Of a stretch of 64,000 nt of DNA, positions 24,411 through 33,372 are shown piece by piece. A program made the position numbers and the translations under genes. The DNA comes from Xylophilus sp. Leaf220 (GTDB taxonomy: Bacteria; Pseudomonadota; Gammaproteobacteria; Burkholderiales; Burkholderiaceae_C), in the NCBI RefSeq assembly GCF_001421705.1, contig NZ_LMKO01000022.1, positions 62,339 through 126,338 on the forward strand. The letters are read 5' to 3'. Numbering within the stretch: position 1 is the first letter of the stretch; each line of letters starts with the position of its first letter. The notes under the pieces were generated by a model that worked only from the letters and a program-made list of their open reading frames with translations, had not been told where the DNA came from and did not search any database.

Positions 24411-25646
24411 TCAGTACTGGCCCTTGGGCGCCAGGCCCAGCGCGTTCTGCCCGGCCATGGTCCCGACCGCGTCCCAGTTGAGGCTGATGTGGCGGCCCAC
24501 CGCATTGGCGTCGCGCCAGGCCCGCTGCACCGGGTTCGACAGCACCAGCCCCTGGCCGCCGGTGGAGGCGTTGAGCGCCTCGGCACCGCGGATCGCCAGC
24601 GACACCGCGAACGCCTGTCCGCGGCGGCTGGCGATGCGCTCGTCCACGTCGACCGTGCCGCCGGTGCGAACCGTTGCGGCCCGGGCGCGCAGATCGCGCA
24701 GCAGCACCTCGCGCGCCGCGTCGACGCTGGCGGCGGCCTCGGCCACGCGCAGCTGGATCGTCGGGAACTCGGCCATACGGTTGTTGCCGCCGGCCACCGC
24801 GCCGCGGGTGACGCGCTGGCCGGTCATGGCGAGGTAGTCCTCCAGCGCGCCCGCCGCCGCGCCGACCGCCGTAGCGGCCAGGCAGGACGGTATGTTCGAC
24901 AGCATCGGGATGCCGAAGCCGGGGTTGTCGTGCAGCCGCCGGCCGGGCGTGCAGCCGCTGGTGGTTTCCTTGAAGGTGAGGATGCGGTGCTGCGGCACGA
25001 AGGCGCCGTCGAGCACCAGCGTCCTGCTGCCGGTGCCGGCCAGGCCCACCACCTCCCAGTCGCCGTCGATCCGGTAGTCGATGGCGGGCACCAGGAAGAA
25101 GGCGGGGCCGGGCGGGGGCGCGCCGTCGGCGGCGGGCAGCACCGAGGCGCAGACCGCCCACTGGGCGCCGTCGCATCCGCTGGCGAAGGCCCATCGCCCG
25201 GTGAGCCGGTAGCCGCCCTGCTCGGCCACCGCCTGGCCGGCGGGTGCGTAGGAGCCGCAGACCACCGCGTCGGCATCGTCGCTCCAGACGTCGTGCTGGG
25301 CCGCCGCGTCGAAGCTCGCCACCAGCCACTGGTGGGCCGCGTACAGGCCGTACACCCAGGCGGTGGAGGCGCAGGCGCGGCCCAGCGTCATCACCAGGTC
25401 CACGAGCACGTCGAAGTCGTGCTCGTGGCCGCCGAACATGCGGGGCTGCACCACCCGGAACAGCCCGGCATCGTGCAGCTCGGCCAGGCTCTCGGCCGGG
25501 ATGCGGCCCATGCGCTCGGTGGCCGCGGCGCGTGCCTTGATGGCCGGCAGCAAGGCGTGCATGCGGGCCTGCAGTTCGCCGGCCGAGGGCCGCTGCGGCG
25601 CCGGCGACAGGGTATGGACGGGATCGCTCGACAGGACACAGGACAT
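24411..25646 (-). CDS. graA: Flavin-dependent monooxygenase, oxygenase component (resorcinol hydroxylase type)
   Basis: 411 residues with an acyl-CoA dehydrogenase-like fold (group D flavin monooxygenase). The N-terminal helical domain (RIPAESLAELHDAGLFRVVQPRMFGG) and the middle beta domain (GYRLTGRWAFASGCDGAQWAV, WEVVGLAGTGSRTLVLDGAFVP) are as in HpaB-like and TsdB-like oxygenases. It uses reduced flavin from the reductase encoded 67 bp upstream. In this operon the expected reaction is resorcinol to hydroxyquinol. Confidence 0.88.
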   Translation of the reverse strand: MSCVLSSDPVHTLSPAPQRPSAGELQARMHALLPAIKARAAATERMGRIPAESLAELHDAGLFRVVQPRMFGGHEHDFDVLVDLVMTLGRACASTAWVYGLYAAHQWLVASFDAAAQHDVWSDDADAVVCGSYAPAGQAVAEQGGYRLTGRWAFASGCDGAQWAVCASVLPAADGAPPPGPAFFLVPAIDYRIDGDWEVVGLAGTGSRTLVLDGAFVPQHRILTFKETTSGCTPGRRLHDNPGFGIPMLSNIPSCLAATAVGAAAGALEDYLAMTGQRVTRGAVAGGNNRMAEFPTIQLRVAEAAASVDAAREVLLRDLRARAATVRTGGTVDVDERIASRRGQAFAVSLAIRGAEALNASTGGQGLVLSNPVQRAWRDANAVGRHISLNWDAVGTMAGQNALGLAPKGQY

Positions 25647-25713
25647 GGGAAACCCCTTGTGGAATGGACTTCGGTGGAAAAAACGGGTGGTCCGGCGCGC
25701 CGGGCGCGAGAGC

Positions 25714-26223
25714 TCAGCCCGCCGGGCTGGTCACGCAGTAGCCGGCGTCCTGGTAGACCAGGGGCGCGATCGCGTCGCGCAGGCCGACGTGCTCGACCTG
25801 CCCTACGACGATGGTGTGGGTGCCGTAGGGGACCGCTGCGGCCTTGCGGCAGAACAGGTTGGCTTGCGCGTCGGCCAGGTAGGGGATGCCGTCCTCGGTG
25901 CGCGACCAGTCGCCGAGGGCGAAGCGCTCGGCCGGCGGCACCGCGCCGCTGAAGGCCGCCGACAGGCCCACCTGCTCGCGGTGCAGCACGTTCACGCAGA
26001 AGCGGCGGGCCCGGAACATGATGTCGTGCAGCAGCGTCTTCTGGTTCAGGCAGATCAGCAGGGACGGCGGGTCCATCGACAGCGAGGTGACGGCGGTGGC
26101 CGTCATGCCGTGGCAGCGCTCGTGGTCGGCCGTGGTGATGATGGTGACGGTCGATGCGAAGCGCCGCATCGCAGCCCGGAACGCAGCATCGACCTGGTGG
26201 GGTTCTACCGTGACGGTGTTCAT
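25714..26223 (-). CDS. graD: Flavin reductase, partner of the monooxygenase
   Basis: 169 residues from the ATG at 26223; the frame extends to 26373 without homology. It is a flavin reductase-like FMN-binding split barrel: FRAAMRRFASTVTIITT, CHGMTATAVTSLSMDPPSLLICLNQ, FCVNVLH and YGTHTIVVGQVEHV. It supplies FADH2 or FMNH2 to the oxygenase component. It is the first gene of the operon; the LysR operator-like palindrome lies 85 bp upstream. Confidence 0.9.
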   Translation of the reverse strand: MNTVTVEPHQVDAAFRAAMRRFASTVTIITTADHERCHGMTATAVTSLSMDPPSLLICLNQKTLLHDIMFRARRFCVNVLHREQVGLSAAFSGAVPPAERFALGDWSRTEDGIPYLADAQANLFCRKAAAVPYGTHTIVVGQVEHVGLRDAIAPLVYQDAGYCVTSPAG

Positions 26224-26307
26224 GTCTTTTGTCTCCTCGGGCCGGCTGCATCGGTGCGGTGCGCAGGCCTCGAAGAGACTGTAGGCGGCGCTGCCGATGC
26301 AGGCCAG

Positions 26308-26320
26308 TGCAAAGATTGCA
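26308..26320. promoter_or_regulatory. LysR-type operator (T-N11-A palindrome)
   Basis: TGCAA-AGA-TTGCA is a perfect 5-bp inverted repeat around 3 bp and fits the T-N11-A rule for LysR boxes. It lies in the 163-bp gap between the LysR gene and the first operon gene, 85 bp before the graD start, a usual place for an activator site. Confidence 0.65.
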
Positions 26321-26386
26321 AGAGGGAAGTGCACGCCGTCGATACCCCCGCACCCCTCCTGCGGCGGCGGCACGGCCCGCCGGGCG

Positions 26387-27310
26387 TCAGTCGTTTCGCA
26401 GCGCCTGCTCGGCGTCGGCGCCGATCGTCACCAGTTTCTGGCGCAGCCAGCGGTGCGCCGGGCTTTGCTGCAGCCGCCGGTTCCACACCAGCCGGAACTC
26501 GACCCGCGGCACGGCGAACGGCAACGCGCGCAGCACCAGCGGCGCCGCGCCGGCGAAGACCTGAGCAGCCCCCCGCGTGACGGTGGTCACCATGTCCGAC
26601 CGCACCAGCGCGATCACCGCGGCCAGGCCGTGCGGCAGACCCATCACGATGCGGCGGTGCTGCTGCGCGGCCGCCAGGGCCTGGTCCACCAGGTCGTCCG
26701 GCGCGCCGCTCATGCTGACCTGCAGGTGGGGTGCCTGCAGGTAGCGTTCCAGGGTCAGCGGCTCTGCCGCCAGCGGATGGTCGGCCCGCATCACGCAGAC
26801 GTGGCTGTCGGCGAGCAGCCGGCAGGTCATGAACCGGTCGGGCAGGTGCTGGAAGAAGCCGATGCCGATGTCGGTGCGCCCCTGGTCGATGCCCGCCAGG
26901 ATGTCTCCGACCGCGCCGGGCCGCACGGTGAGCGAGAGCAGCGGCGCCTCGGTCCGGATCTGGTCGACCATCTGCGGCAGGATGATGATCGTCTCGTGCG
27001 TCTCCACCGCGATCTGGAAGGTGCCATGGGCCTGCGCCGGCTCGAAGTGCTCGGGCGTCAGTACCGTCTGCACGCCCTGCAGCGCCATCCGCAGCGGCCC
27101 CGCCAGCCCGAGCGCCCGGGGCGTCGGCTCCATGCCGGTCGCGGTGCGCACCAGGATCTCGTCGCCCAGCAGCTTGCGCAGGCGGTCGAGCGCATGGCTG
27201 GTGGCCGACTGGCTCAGGCCGATGCGCTCGCCCGCACGGCGCACGCCGCGCTCCTCGATCAGGGCCTCCAGCACCACGAGCAGGTTCAGGTCGATGGCGC
27301 GGAGGTTCAT
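26387..27310 (-). CDS. LysR-family regulator of the gamma-resorcylate operon
   Basis: 307 residues. The N-terminal winged HTH is clear (LNLLVVLEALIEERGVRRAGERIGLSQSATSHALDRLRKLLGDEILVR), followed by the LysR effector domain. The NahR/LinR-like first segment (MNLRAIDLNLLVVLEAL) is common among regulators of aromatic degradation. It reads in the same direction as the operon and directly upstream, rather than divergently. Known gra clusters use other regulators (MarR type in Rhizobium as I recall), so the pairing is a local variation. Confidence 0.87.
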   Translation of the reverse strand: MNLRAIDLNLLVVLEALIEERGVRRAGERIGLSQSATSHALDRLRKLLGDEILVRTATGMEPTPRALGLAGPLRMALQGVQTVLTPEHFEPAQAHGTFQIAVETHETIIILPQMVDQIRTEAPLLSLTVRPGAVGDILAGIDQGRTDIGIGFFQHLPDRFMTCRLLADSHVCVMRADHPLAAEPLTLERYLQAPHLQVSMSGAPDDLVDQALAAAQQHRRIVMGLPHGLAAVIALVRSDMVTTVTRGAAQVFAGAAPLVLRALPFAVPRVEFRLVWNRRLQQSPAHRWLRQKLVTIGADAEQALRND

Positions 27311-27431
27311 GGCGGGCGGCGGTTAGTGCGCAAAAGCGCAACGCGGCAGCATGCCCGCGCGCCGCCCTGCCGCCAATGGGGAAAACGTGGGCACCGTCAC
27401 GGCGCGCCAGCGCGGCGCGCCGCGGCTCACC

Positions 27432-29564
27432 TCAGCGCCGCGCCGTCAGCCACTGCTGCGGCTTGAGCGCCGCGGCCACCACCCGCACTTCGCCGATCTG
27501 GCCGAAGAAGCCGTCGGCCCGGCCGTTGTCCCACGATCCGCCGCCCACCACCCAGGGCGCGCTGGCCGAGGTGGTGGCTAGGCCGGTCACCTTGCTCGCG
27601 TTGCGCAGCACCGGCGCGCCTTCGACGTACATCGTGGTGTCGTGCGATGCCGGGTCGTTGACCACCGCGATGTGCACCCAGGTGTTGGCGATGATCTCGC
27701 CCGACCAGTTGGCGCGCGGCGCGATGGTGTCCTGCGTCGGCACGACCTCCCACTGCACCTCGCGCAGCGACGAGATGGCGAACAGCATCGGCGGCGATTC
27801 CGGGTCCTCGCCGGTGAAGCCGGCCAGGTTTCCGCGCCGGCCGTCGCGGGTCATGATGTTCATCCAGGCGTGGGTGGAGCGCATCCAGGCGGCATCGATC
27901 TTGACGAAGGCCTCGACGGTGTAGCCGCCCTCGAGCTTCTGCGCGTTGATCGGCGCGGCCGCGTCGGTCATGAAGTAGCTCAGGCGCGGCACGTTCTTGT
28001 CGGTGTTCAGGAAGCGCACCGAGCCGGGCGCGGCCGAAAGCCGGTGGCGGTCGGCGCTCCAGACGATGTCGCCCTGCGCCGCGCCGACGATGCCGCCCTG
28101 GTTGAGCGCGTCGCGCCGCAGCGGGTTGGCGCCGGTCACGTCGGCGATCACCGTGCCGGTGGCGACCGCCTGCCCGGCGGTGCCGCCGAAGAAGCGCCAG
28201 TGCGCCAGCGTGTTGGCGACTTTCGGGTAGTCGTCGCTGTCGGCGGCGGCGCGCGGTGTGACCACCGTCGGCTCCTTGTAGTTGGCCAGCACCAGCGCGC
28301 GGGCCTGGGCGACCAGCGACGAGGCGACCGTCGCCTGCCCGGCCGCGAAGGTTTTGTTGAAGCCCGCGAACCGCGCCGCGAAATCCATCGCGAAGGAGAA
28401 GCTCTCGTTGGGCGCGCTCAGCACCGCCTGGTCGAACTCGGTCAGCGTGTCGGCCGGCTTCTGGATCACCCAGGGCGAGAACGACAGCACCTTCACCAGC
28501 TTGTTGGTCAGGTCGAATTCGTAGAGCCGCATCAGGCCGTTGCCGCCCTGGTAGGCCATCTGGTAGTCCACCACCATTTCCTCGACCGCGTGGCCGAAGT
28601 CGTTGGTCCTGGTGAGCCGCGCGGCGCCGTGGTGGTGGCCGTTGAGGGTCATGAAGATCTGGTCGTTGTCGCGGATCAGCTTCTCCCACAGCATCTTGCC
28701 GTAATCGGTCTCCAGCGGGCTGCTGCCGTCGGGGGCGATGTTGAGCAGCTGGTGGTTCACCAGGATCACCGGCAGCGTCGGGTTGCGTGCGATGGCCTGC
28801 CGCGCCCAGGCGATCGCCGCCGGCGAGATGCGCCACGACAGCGACAGCACCATGAACTTCTGGCCCTGCGCCTCGAACACGTGGTATTCGTGAAAGCCGC
28901 TCGGGTCGCGGCCGCCGAAGGTCGACTGGCGCTGCGCGCGGGCGGTGCCGAACCACTGCAGGTAGGGCTCGTTGGCCAGGGTGCGCGCAGCGTCGGTGCC
29001 GTTGACCGGGTCGATGCTGTAGTCGACGTCGTTCAGCACGTCGTGGTTGCCGGCCAGCACGCTGTAGGGGCGCTTGGCCACTTCCAGCACCTGCATCGCG
29101 CCGTCGGCCACCTTCCACTGCTCCGGCTTGCCCACCTGGTCGACCACGTCGCCCAGGTGGATGGTGAACGGGATGTTGAGCGCACGGGCGTTGGCGGCGA
29201 TCCACTGCGTCTGCGCCGCGAACGGCTCGCTGCCGAAGCGGCGGCCGTACTGGCTGCTCTCGGCCGAGGTGGCGTAGCGCGAGTAGAACTGGGTGTCGGG
29301 CAGCACCGCGACCGCGAAGCTGGAGATGGCGGTGCTGGCCGCGGGCGCAGGGGCGGGGCTCGGTGCCGGCGCGGCATTGGCCGATGGATCGTCGCCACCA
29401 CCACCGCAGGCCGTCAGGGCCGCTCCGCCGCCTAGCCCCAGCAAGGTGGAGGCGCCCAGTTTGAGCATGCTGCGGCGCGGGGCGAGCGGTGCCGCCGGGA
29501 TGCGTGCATCGGCGGCTGGATCGGGGGCAGGCACGCAGTCGGGGCGGGAGGGAGTCGAGGCCAT
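27432..29564 (-). CDS. Tat-exported metallophosphoesterase with C-terminal LamG domain
   Basis: 710 residues. A twin-arginine signal (PRRSMLKLGAS) ends in a lipobox-like LTAC-G, suggesting a Tat lipoprotein, then a low-complexity linker. The calcineurin-like phosphoesterase domain spans about 80-370, with the metal motifs PDTQ, GDVVDQ, GNHD, NHQ and GHHHG. The last 200 residues look like a concanavalin A/LamG domain (GGYTVEAFVKID, WVHIAVVNDPASHDTTMYVEGAPV, GQIGEVRVVAAAL). The enzyme should release phosphate from an extracellular ester or nucleotide. A Pho box upstream links it to phosphate starvation. Convergent or tandem neighbours are unrelated. Confidence 0.85.
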   Translation of the reverse strand: MASTPSRPDCVPAPDPAADARIPAAPLAPRRSMLKLGASTLLGLGGGAALTACGGGGDDPSANAAPAPSPAPAPAASTAISSFAVAVLPDTQFYSRYATSAESSQYGRRFGSEPFAAQTQWIAANARALNIPFTIHLGDVVDQVGKPEQWKVADGAMQVLEVAKRPYSVLAGNHDVLNDVDYSIDPVNGTDAARTLANEPYLQWFGTARAQRQSTFGGRDPSGFHEYHVFEAQGQKFMVLSLSWRISPAAIAWARQAIARNPTLPVILVNHQLLNIAPDGSSPLETDYGKMLWEKLIRDNDQIFMTLNGHHHGAARLTRTNDFGHAVEEMVVDYQMAYQGGNGLMRLYEFDLTNKLVKVLSFSPWVIQKPADTLTEFDQAVLSAPNESFSFAMDFAARFAGFNKTFAAGQATVASSLVAQARALVLANYKEPTVVTPRAAADSDDYPKVANTLAHWRFFGGTAGQAVATGTVIADVTGANPLRRDALNQGGIVGAAQGDIVWSADRHRLSAAPGSVRFLNTDKNVPRLSYFMTDAAAPINAQKLEGGYTVEAFVKIDAAWMRSTHAWMNIMTRDGRRGNLAGFTGEDPESPPMLFAISSLREVQWEVVPTQDTIAPRANWSGEIIANTWVHIAVVNDPASHDTTMYVEGAPVLRNASKVTGLATTSASAPWVVGGGSWDNGRADGFFGQIGEVRVVAAALKPQQWLTARR

Positions 29565-29877
29565 GGAAGGACAGTCAGGGTTGGAAAGCCCGCGACGTTA
29601 GGGAACCGCCGTGACAGAAGATTGACGCCGCCATGACAAAGCGAAGAACCAGCGCAAAAGCCGAGAAAGCGACACGATGCGGGTCCGATGAATGCATTTG
29701 CACTCGGGTAAATCTATTTACATCCTGGTGTACCGGCGGCCCAGTCCTATCTGCGTGCTGCAGGAACAACTGCGCTCGGGAGCTGAAAATCGAGCAAAAA
29801 GTGGTTCGAGCCGGCGAGAGGCGCCGACCGGCAGCTATCGAATCAGGAGCAACGGGGCCGGAGGATCGAGGATCTCT
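29565..29877. other. 313-bp intergenic region
   Basis: It contains the Pho box (29611-29639) near the metallophosphoesterase start. Around 29700-29735 is an AT-richer patch (TGCATTTGCACTCGGGTAAA), but no gene, terminator or further site was recognised. Confidence 0.5.
29611..29639 (-). promoter_or_regulatory. Pho box: three PhoB half-site repeats
   Basis: On the minus strand: TTGTCAT-GGCG-GCGTCAA-TCTT-CTGTCAC. These are three copies of the CTGTCAT-like heptamer at an exact 11-bp period, the arrangement PhoB uses. The last repeat ends 47 bp before the metallophosphoesterase start, in reach of a -35 region. Confidence 0.8.
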
Positions 29878-32379
29878 TCAGGCCAGCGGCGCCAGCAGCC
29901 CGTCCAGATCCCCCACCCCGAACTTCACCGCCGCTTCCGCGTCCTGGCCCAGCACCCCGTCGGCAAGCACCGCCTTGCGCGCCTGCAGCTCCAGCATCCG
30001 CTCTTCGATGCTGCCCTCGGCCACCATGCGGTAGACGAAGACCGGCCGGGTCTGTCCGATGCGGTGGGCGCGGGCGGTGGCCTGGGCCTCGACGGCCGGG
30101 TTCCACCACGGGTCGAGGTGGATCACGGTGTCGGCCGCGGTCAGGTTCAGGCCGGTGCCGCCGGCCTTCAGGCTGGCAAGCAGGATCGGCGCATCGCCGG
30201 CCTGGAAGCGCTGCACCAGCGCGCCGCGCTCGGCCGGCGGCGTGCTGCCTGTGAGCAGCAGGCGCGGCAGGCCCAGGGGCTCCAGCGCCGCATCCACCAG
30301 CCGCAGCATGGTCGCGAACTGCGAGAAGACCAGCACCGTGCGGCCGGCTTCCACCATCGCCGGCAGCATCTCGCACAGCCGCTCCATCTTGGCCCGCTCG
30401 ATGCCGGGCGGCGTGGCGGTACCTTTCAGCAGGTGCGGATCGCAGCAGACCTGCCGCAGCTTGAGCAGCGCGTCCAGCACCGCGATCTGCGCGCCCTGGA
30501 AGCCGGTGCGCTGCAGCACCCGGCGCACCTGCTTGTCGGCCGCGACGCGCACGCTTTCGTACAAATCGCGCTGCTGGCCCAGCAGCGGCACCCGCTCGAC
30601 CACCTCGGTCACCGGCGGAAGCTCGGTCGCGACCGTGTCCTTGCGGCGGCGCAGGACGAAGGGCCGCACCCGGCGCGCCAGTAGCGCGGCCCGCGCGGTC
30701 TCGCCGCCCACCTCGATCGGCTTGCGCCAGACGCGCTGGAAACTGCGCGCATCGCCCAGGAAGCCCGGCATCAGGAAATCGAACTGCGCCCACAGCTCGC
30801 CCAGGTGGTTCTCCAGCGGCGTGCCGGTGAGGCACAGCCGGTGGCGGGCCTGCAGCCGGCGCAGGGCGTGGGCCGCGCGGCTGGCGGCGTTCTTCGCGAC
30901 CTGGGCCTCGTCCAGCACCAGCAGGTGCCAGGGCTGGGGCCGCAGCCGGTCGAGGTCGCGCCAGGCCAGCGGGTAGGTGGTGACGACCAGGTCGTGCGCC
31001 GCCATCTGCGCGAAGCCCGCGTGCCGGTCGGCCCCCTGCAGCGCCAGCACCTTCAACTGCGGTGCCACGCGGGCCGCCTCGGCCTGCCAGTTGAAGACCA
31101 GCGAGGTGGGCACCACCACCAGCGAGGGCCGGTCAGCCCGGCCCTGCTGCTTTTCCACCAGCAGGTGGGCCAGGGCCTGCGCCGTCTTGCCCAGGCCCAT
31201 GTCGTCGGCCAGGATGCCGCCCAGGCCCTCGGCACGCAGGTACTGCAGCCAGGCCAGGCCCTCGCGCTGGTAGGGCCGCAATGTCACGCCCAGGCCGGCG
31301 GGCACGTCGACCGGTGCCGGCGGCCCGCTGCGGGCCAGGCGGGCGGCCAGTGCCTCCAGCCCCTCGGCGCCCTGCAAGGCCCACGCGCCTTGCGCGCCAG
31401 CGCGCTGCGCCTGGCTGGCGGCCAGGTGGTGGCGCAGCGATTCGAGCCGTTCGGCATCCCACTGCGACAGCTTCAGCGGACCGGCCGCGCGGTGCGGATC
31501 GGTCAGCAGGTCGAGCATCGCGCCGACGATCGCCTTGAGCGGCGCCGCCTCCATGTCGATGCGCCGGCCGCCCGGCGCCCGCAGCCGCACCTGCGCCGCA
31601 TCGTCGATCGCCGCCAGCGCCGCGGCATCGCGCCAGCGGGCATCGCGCTTCAACAACTCGGCCAGCAGCGGCGCGAGGTCGAGCATCTCGCCCTGCACCT
31701 CGATGCCCAGCGTCAGCAGCCAAGAGCCCTCGCGCCGCGGCAGGGCCAGCCCGCCCGCCGGCACCACCGGGGCCGGCCGGGTGCCGAGCGGCGCCGCAAG
31801 CTCGCGGCCCTGCGCTTCGCCCGTCGCCGGATCGAGCAGCAAGCGCCAGGCATCGACCGGCACGCTCTGGTGCGCGAAGCCCGGCACCACCACCACCGAC
31901 CATCCCGCCGCCTGCAGCACCGGCACCCGGTCGGCCCAGAAATCACCGAACTGCTCTTCCTGCGGCAGCGTCCACAGCACCGGCGGCGCATCGCCGAGCG
32001 CGGCCGTGGCGGCCTCGGGCGCGCGCCACTGCAGCGCATCGGCCGGAACCGGCCGCAGGTCCAGCGTGGCGAGCAGGTCGCGGGCATCGGCCTCGGCGGC
32101 GCGGTCGCGGGTGACGGGGGCGGCGTCCTGGGCCGCATCGGCACGCGGCGCCAGGACCGAGGTGGGCGCCGGCACCTGCCACCGCAGCCCGCCCGGGGCC
32201 GCGTAGGTCCATTCCACCTGCGCCACCGTGACCTGGTCGCCGCGCGGCGCCAGCGATTCGGACGGCGCCATGCCCAGCAGGCCGTCGCCGCGGCCGAGGG
32301 TGCGCAGGGTCAGGCGGGGGCGGAAGGCGGCAGCGGGGGGTGCGGGGGCGAGGGAGGCTGCGGGGGGCACGGCGGGCAT
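29878..32379 (-). CDS. SNF2/HepA-family DEAD-like helicase
   Basis: 833 residues. The N-terminal 350 residues are family-specific and poorly conserved. The helicase core follows: Walker A region LADDMGLGKTAQALAHL, VVPTSLVFNWQAEA, the DEAQ box LLVLDEAQ, LTGTPLENHLGELWAQFDFL, and the C-terminal RecA lobe with VFSQFATMLRLV, SLKAGGTGLNLTAADTVIHLDPWWNPAVEAQATARAHRIGQ. Such proteins remodel nucleoprotein, for example stalled RNA polymerase; the exact role is not known. Nothing in the neighbours narrows it. Confidence 0.9.
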   Translation of the reverse strand: MPAVPPAASLAPAPPAAAFRPRLTLRTLGRGDGLLGMAPSESLAPRGDQVTVAQVEWTYAAPGGLRWQVPAPTSVLAPRADAAQDAAPVTRDRAAEADARDLLATLDLRPVPADALQWRAPEAATAALGDAPPVLWTLPQEEQFGDFWADRVPVLQAAGWSVVVVPGFAHQSVPVDAWRLLLDPATGEAQGRELAAPLGTRPAPVVPAGGLALPRREGSWLLTLGIEVQGEMLDLAPLLAELLKRDARWRDAAALAAIDDAAQVRLRAPGGRRIDMEAAPLKAIVGAMLDLLTDPHRAAGPLKLSQWDAERLESLRHHLAASQAQRAGAQGAWALQGAEGLEALAARLARSGPPAPVDVPAGLGVTLRPYQREGLAWLQYLRAEGLGGILADDMGLGKTAQALAHLLVEKQQGRADRPSLVVVPTSLVFNWQAEAARVAPQLKVLALQGADRHAGFAQMAAHDLVVTTYPLAWRDLDRLRPQPWHLLVLDEAQVAKNAASRAAHALRRLQARHRLCLTGTPLENHLGELWAQFDFLMPGFLGDARSFQRVWRKPIEVGGETARAALLARRVRPFVLRRRKDTVATELPPVTEVVERVPLLGQQRDLYESVRVAADKQVRRVLQRTGFQGAQIAVLDALLKLRQVCCDPHLLKGTATPPGIERAKMERLCEMLPAMVEAGRTVLVFSQFATMLRLVDAALEPLGLPRLLLTGSTPPAERGALVQRFQAGDAPILLASLKAGGTGLNLTAADTVIHLDPWWNPAVEAQATARAHRIGQTRPVFVYRMVAEGSIEERMLELQARKAVLADGVLGQDAEAAVKFGVGDLDGLLAPLA

Positions 32380-32479
32380 GGGGAATTGTGGAGCGACGGC
32401 GGAAGCGCATTAGCGATCCGGACTGCCCCATGACGCATTTCGCGAGCCGGATCAACCTCCAGCCGGCGCCGATCGCCGA

Positions 32480-32508
32480 CAGTCAGCTATGAAAATAATA
32501 GCTGGCTG
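32480..32508. repeat. Dispersed hairpin repeat, copy A (TAGCTAT type)
   Basis: CAGCTAT (32484-32490) and ATAGCTG (32498-32504) form a perfect stem around GAAAATA, extended outward by CAG/CTG. The same A/T stem sequence appears at 37479-37501 and 55680-55696. It sits between the divergent helicase and glycolipid-binding genes. Confidence 0.6.
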
Positions 32509-32646
32509 TCGCGCATGGAATCGCGGATGTACGGCAAGCAACCGTCTGCAGCCGGTTTTCGACGGACCATCCGGGACGCTGTGCAAAGCCGACGACCACG
32601 GCGGCAACGCACCGGATCGACCCGCCGCCCTCCCAGGAGACCCCGC

Positions 32647-33261
32647 ATGCCCGCAGCCGAACGCACCCTCTGCTGGACCCCCCTGACGGACGAAGGAAGG
32701 CCGGGGCCCGGCATGGAACACCTGAGGCTTTGCGCCACATCCGCCGACGGCATGGTGCTGGGCGTGGACGAAGACCAGGGTCCGTTCCGCCTGCACTACC
32801 AGCTCCGGTGGACACCGCGGTGGCAGTTGCGCAGCGCCGCGCTGACGCTCGCCACCTCCGGGTCGACCCGCACATTGCGGATGGAAACCGACGGCCAGGG
32901 CCGCTGGCGCGATGGCGCCGGCCGCCCCATGTCCGAGCTGGAGGGCTGCCTCGACATCGACATCTGGCCCACGCCCTTCACCAACACGCTCCCGATCCGG
33001 CGGGAACCGCTGGCCATCGGCGAGCGGCGGTGCATCCAGGTGGCGTGGGTGTTCGGGCCCACGTTGGGCATCCGGAAGCAGGCGCAGGCCTATACCCGGC
33101 TGGAGCATGGCCTGTACCGGTTCGAGAGTCTGGATGGAAGCGGTTTCACAGCCGACATCGCCGTCGATTCGGACGGGCTGGTGCTCGACTACCCCGACCT
33201 GTTCCGGCGCTTGCGGACCGGAGTCGGGGGCGGATGCCCGGGTGGCACCGTCGATCAATGA
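32647..33261 (+). CDS. Putative glycolipid-binding domain protein (PF06475 type)
   Basis: 204 residues from the ATG at 32647, preceded by AGGAG. The pattern fits the putative glycolipid-binding family seen in Pseudomonas: W near the start, HYQLRWTPRWQLRSAAL, RWRDGAGRPMSELEGCLDIDIWPTPFTNTLPIRR, and a late YTRLEHGLYRFES.DG.GF.ADI block. No signal peptide is visible, so it is cytosolic. The biochemical role is unknown. Confidence 0.75.
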   Translation: MPAAERTLCWTPLTDEGRPGPGMEHLRLCATSADGMVLGVDEDQGPFRLHYQLRWTPRWQLRSAALTLATSGSTRTLRMETDGQGRWRDGAGRPMSELEGCLDIDIWPTPFTNTLPIRREPLAIGERRCIQVAWVFGPTLGIRKQAQAYTRLEHGLYRFESLDGSGFTADIAVDSDGLVLDYPDLFRRLRTGVGGGCPGGTVDQ

Positions 33262-33372
33262 GTGTGTGCTTTCGGCCAAGGCCACGCTTACAAAGACAAA
33301 CAAGTTAAATTCGGGCTCGACCATCCCGTCGCATTGCCCTTGCGAGCGGTCCACCCGTTTCACGCCCGCCCC

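Noticed and set aside
20753..24481. Very long + strand open frame (over 1200 codons) across the gamma-resorcylate genes
   Set aside because: It is the antisense shadow of well-recognised minus-strand genes in high-GC DNA and has no domain.
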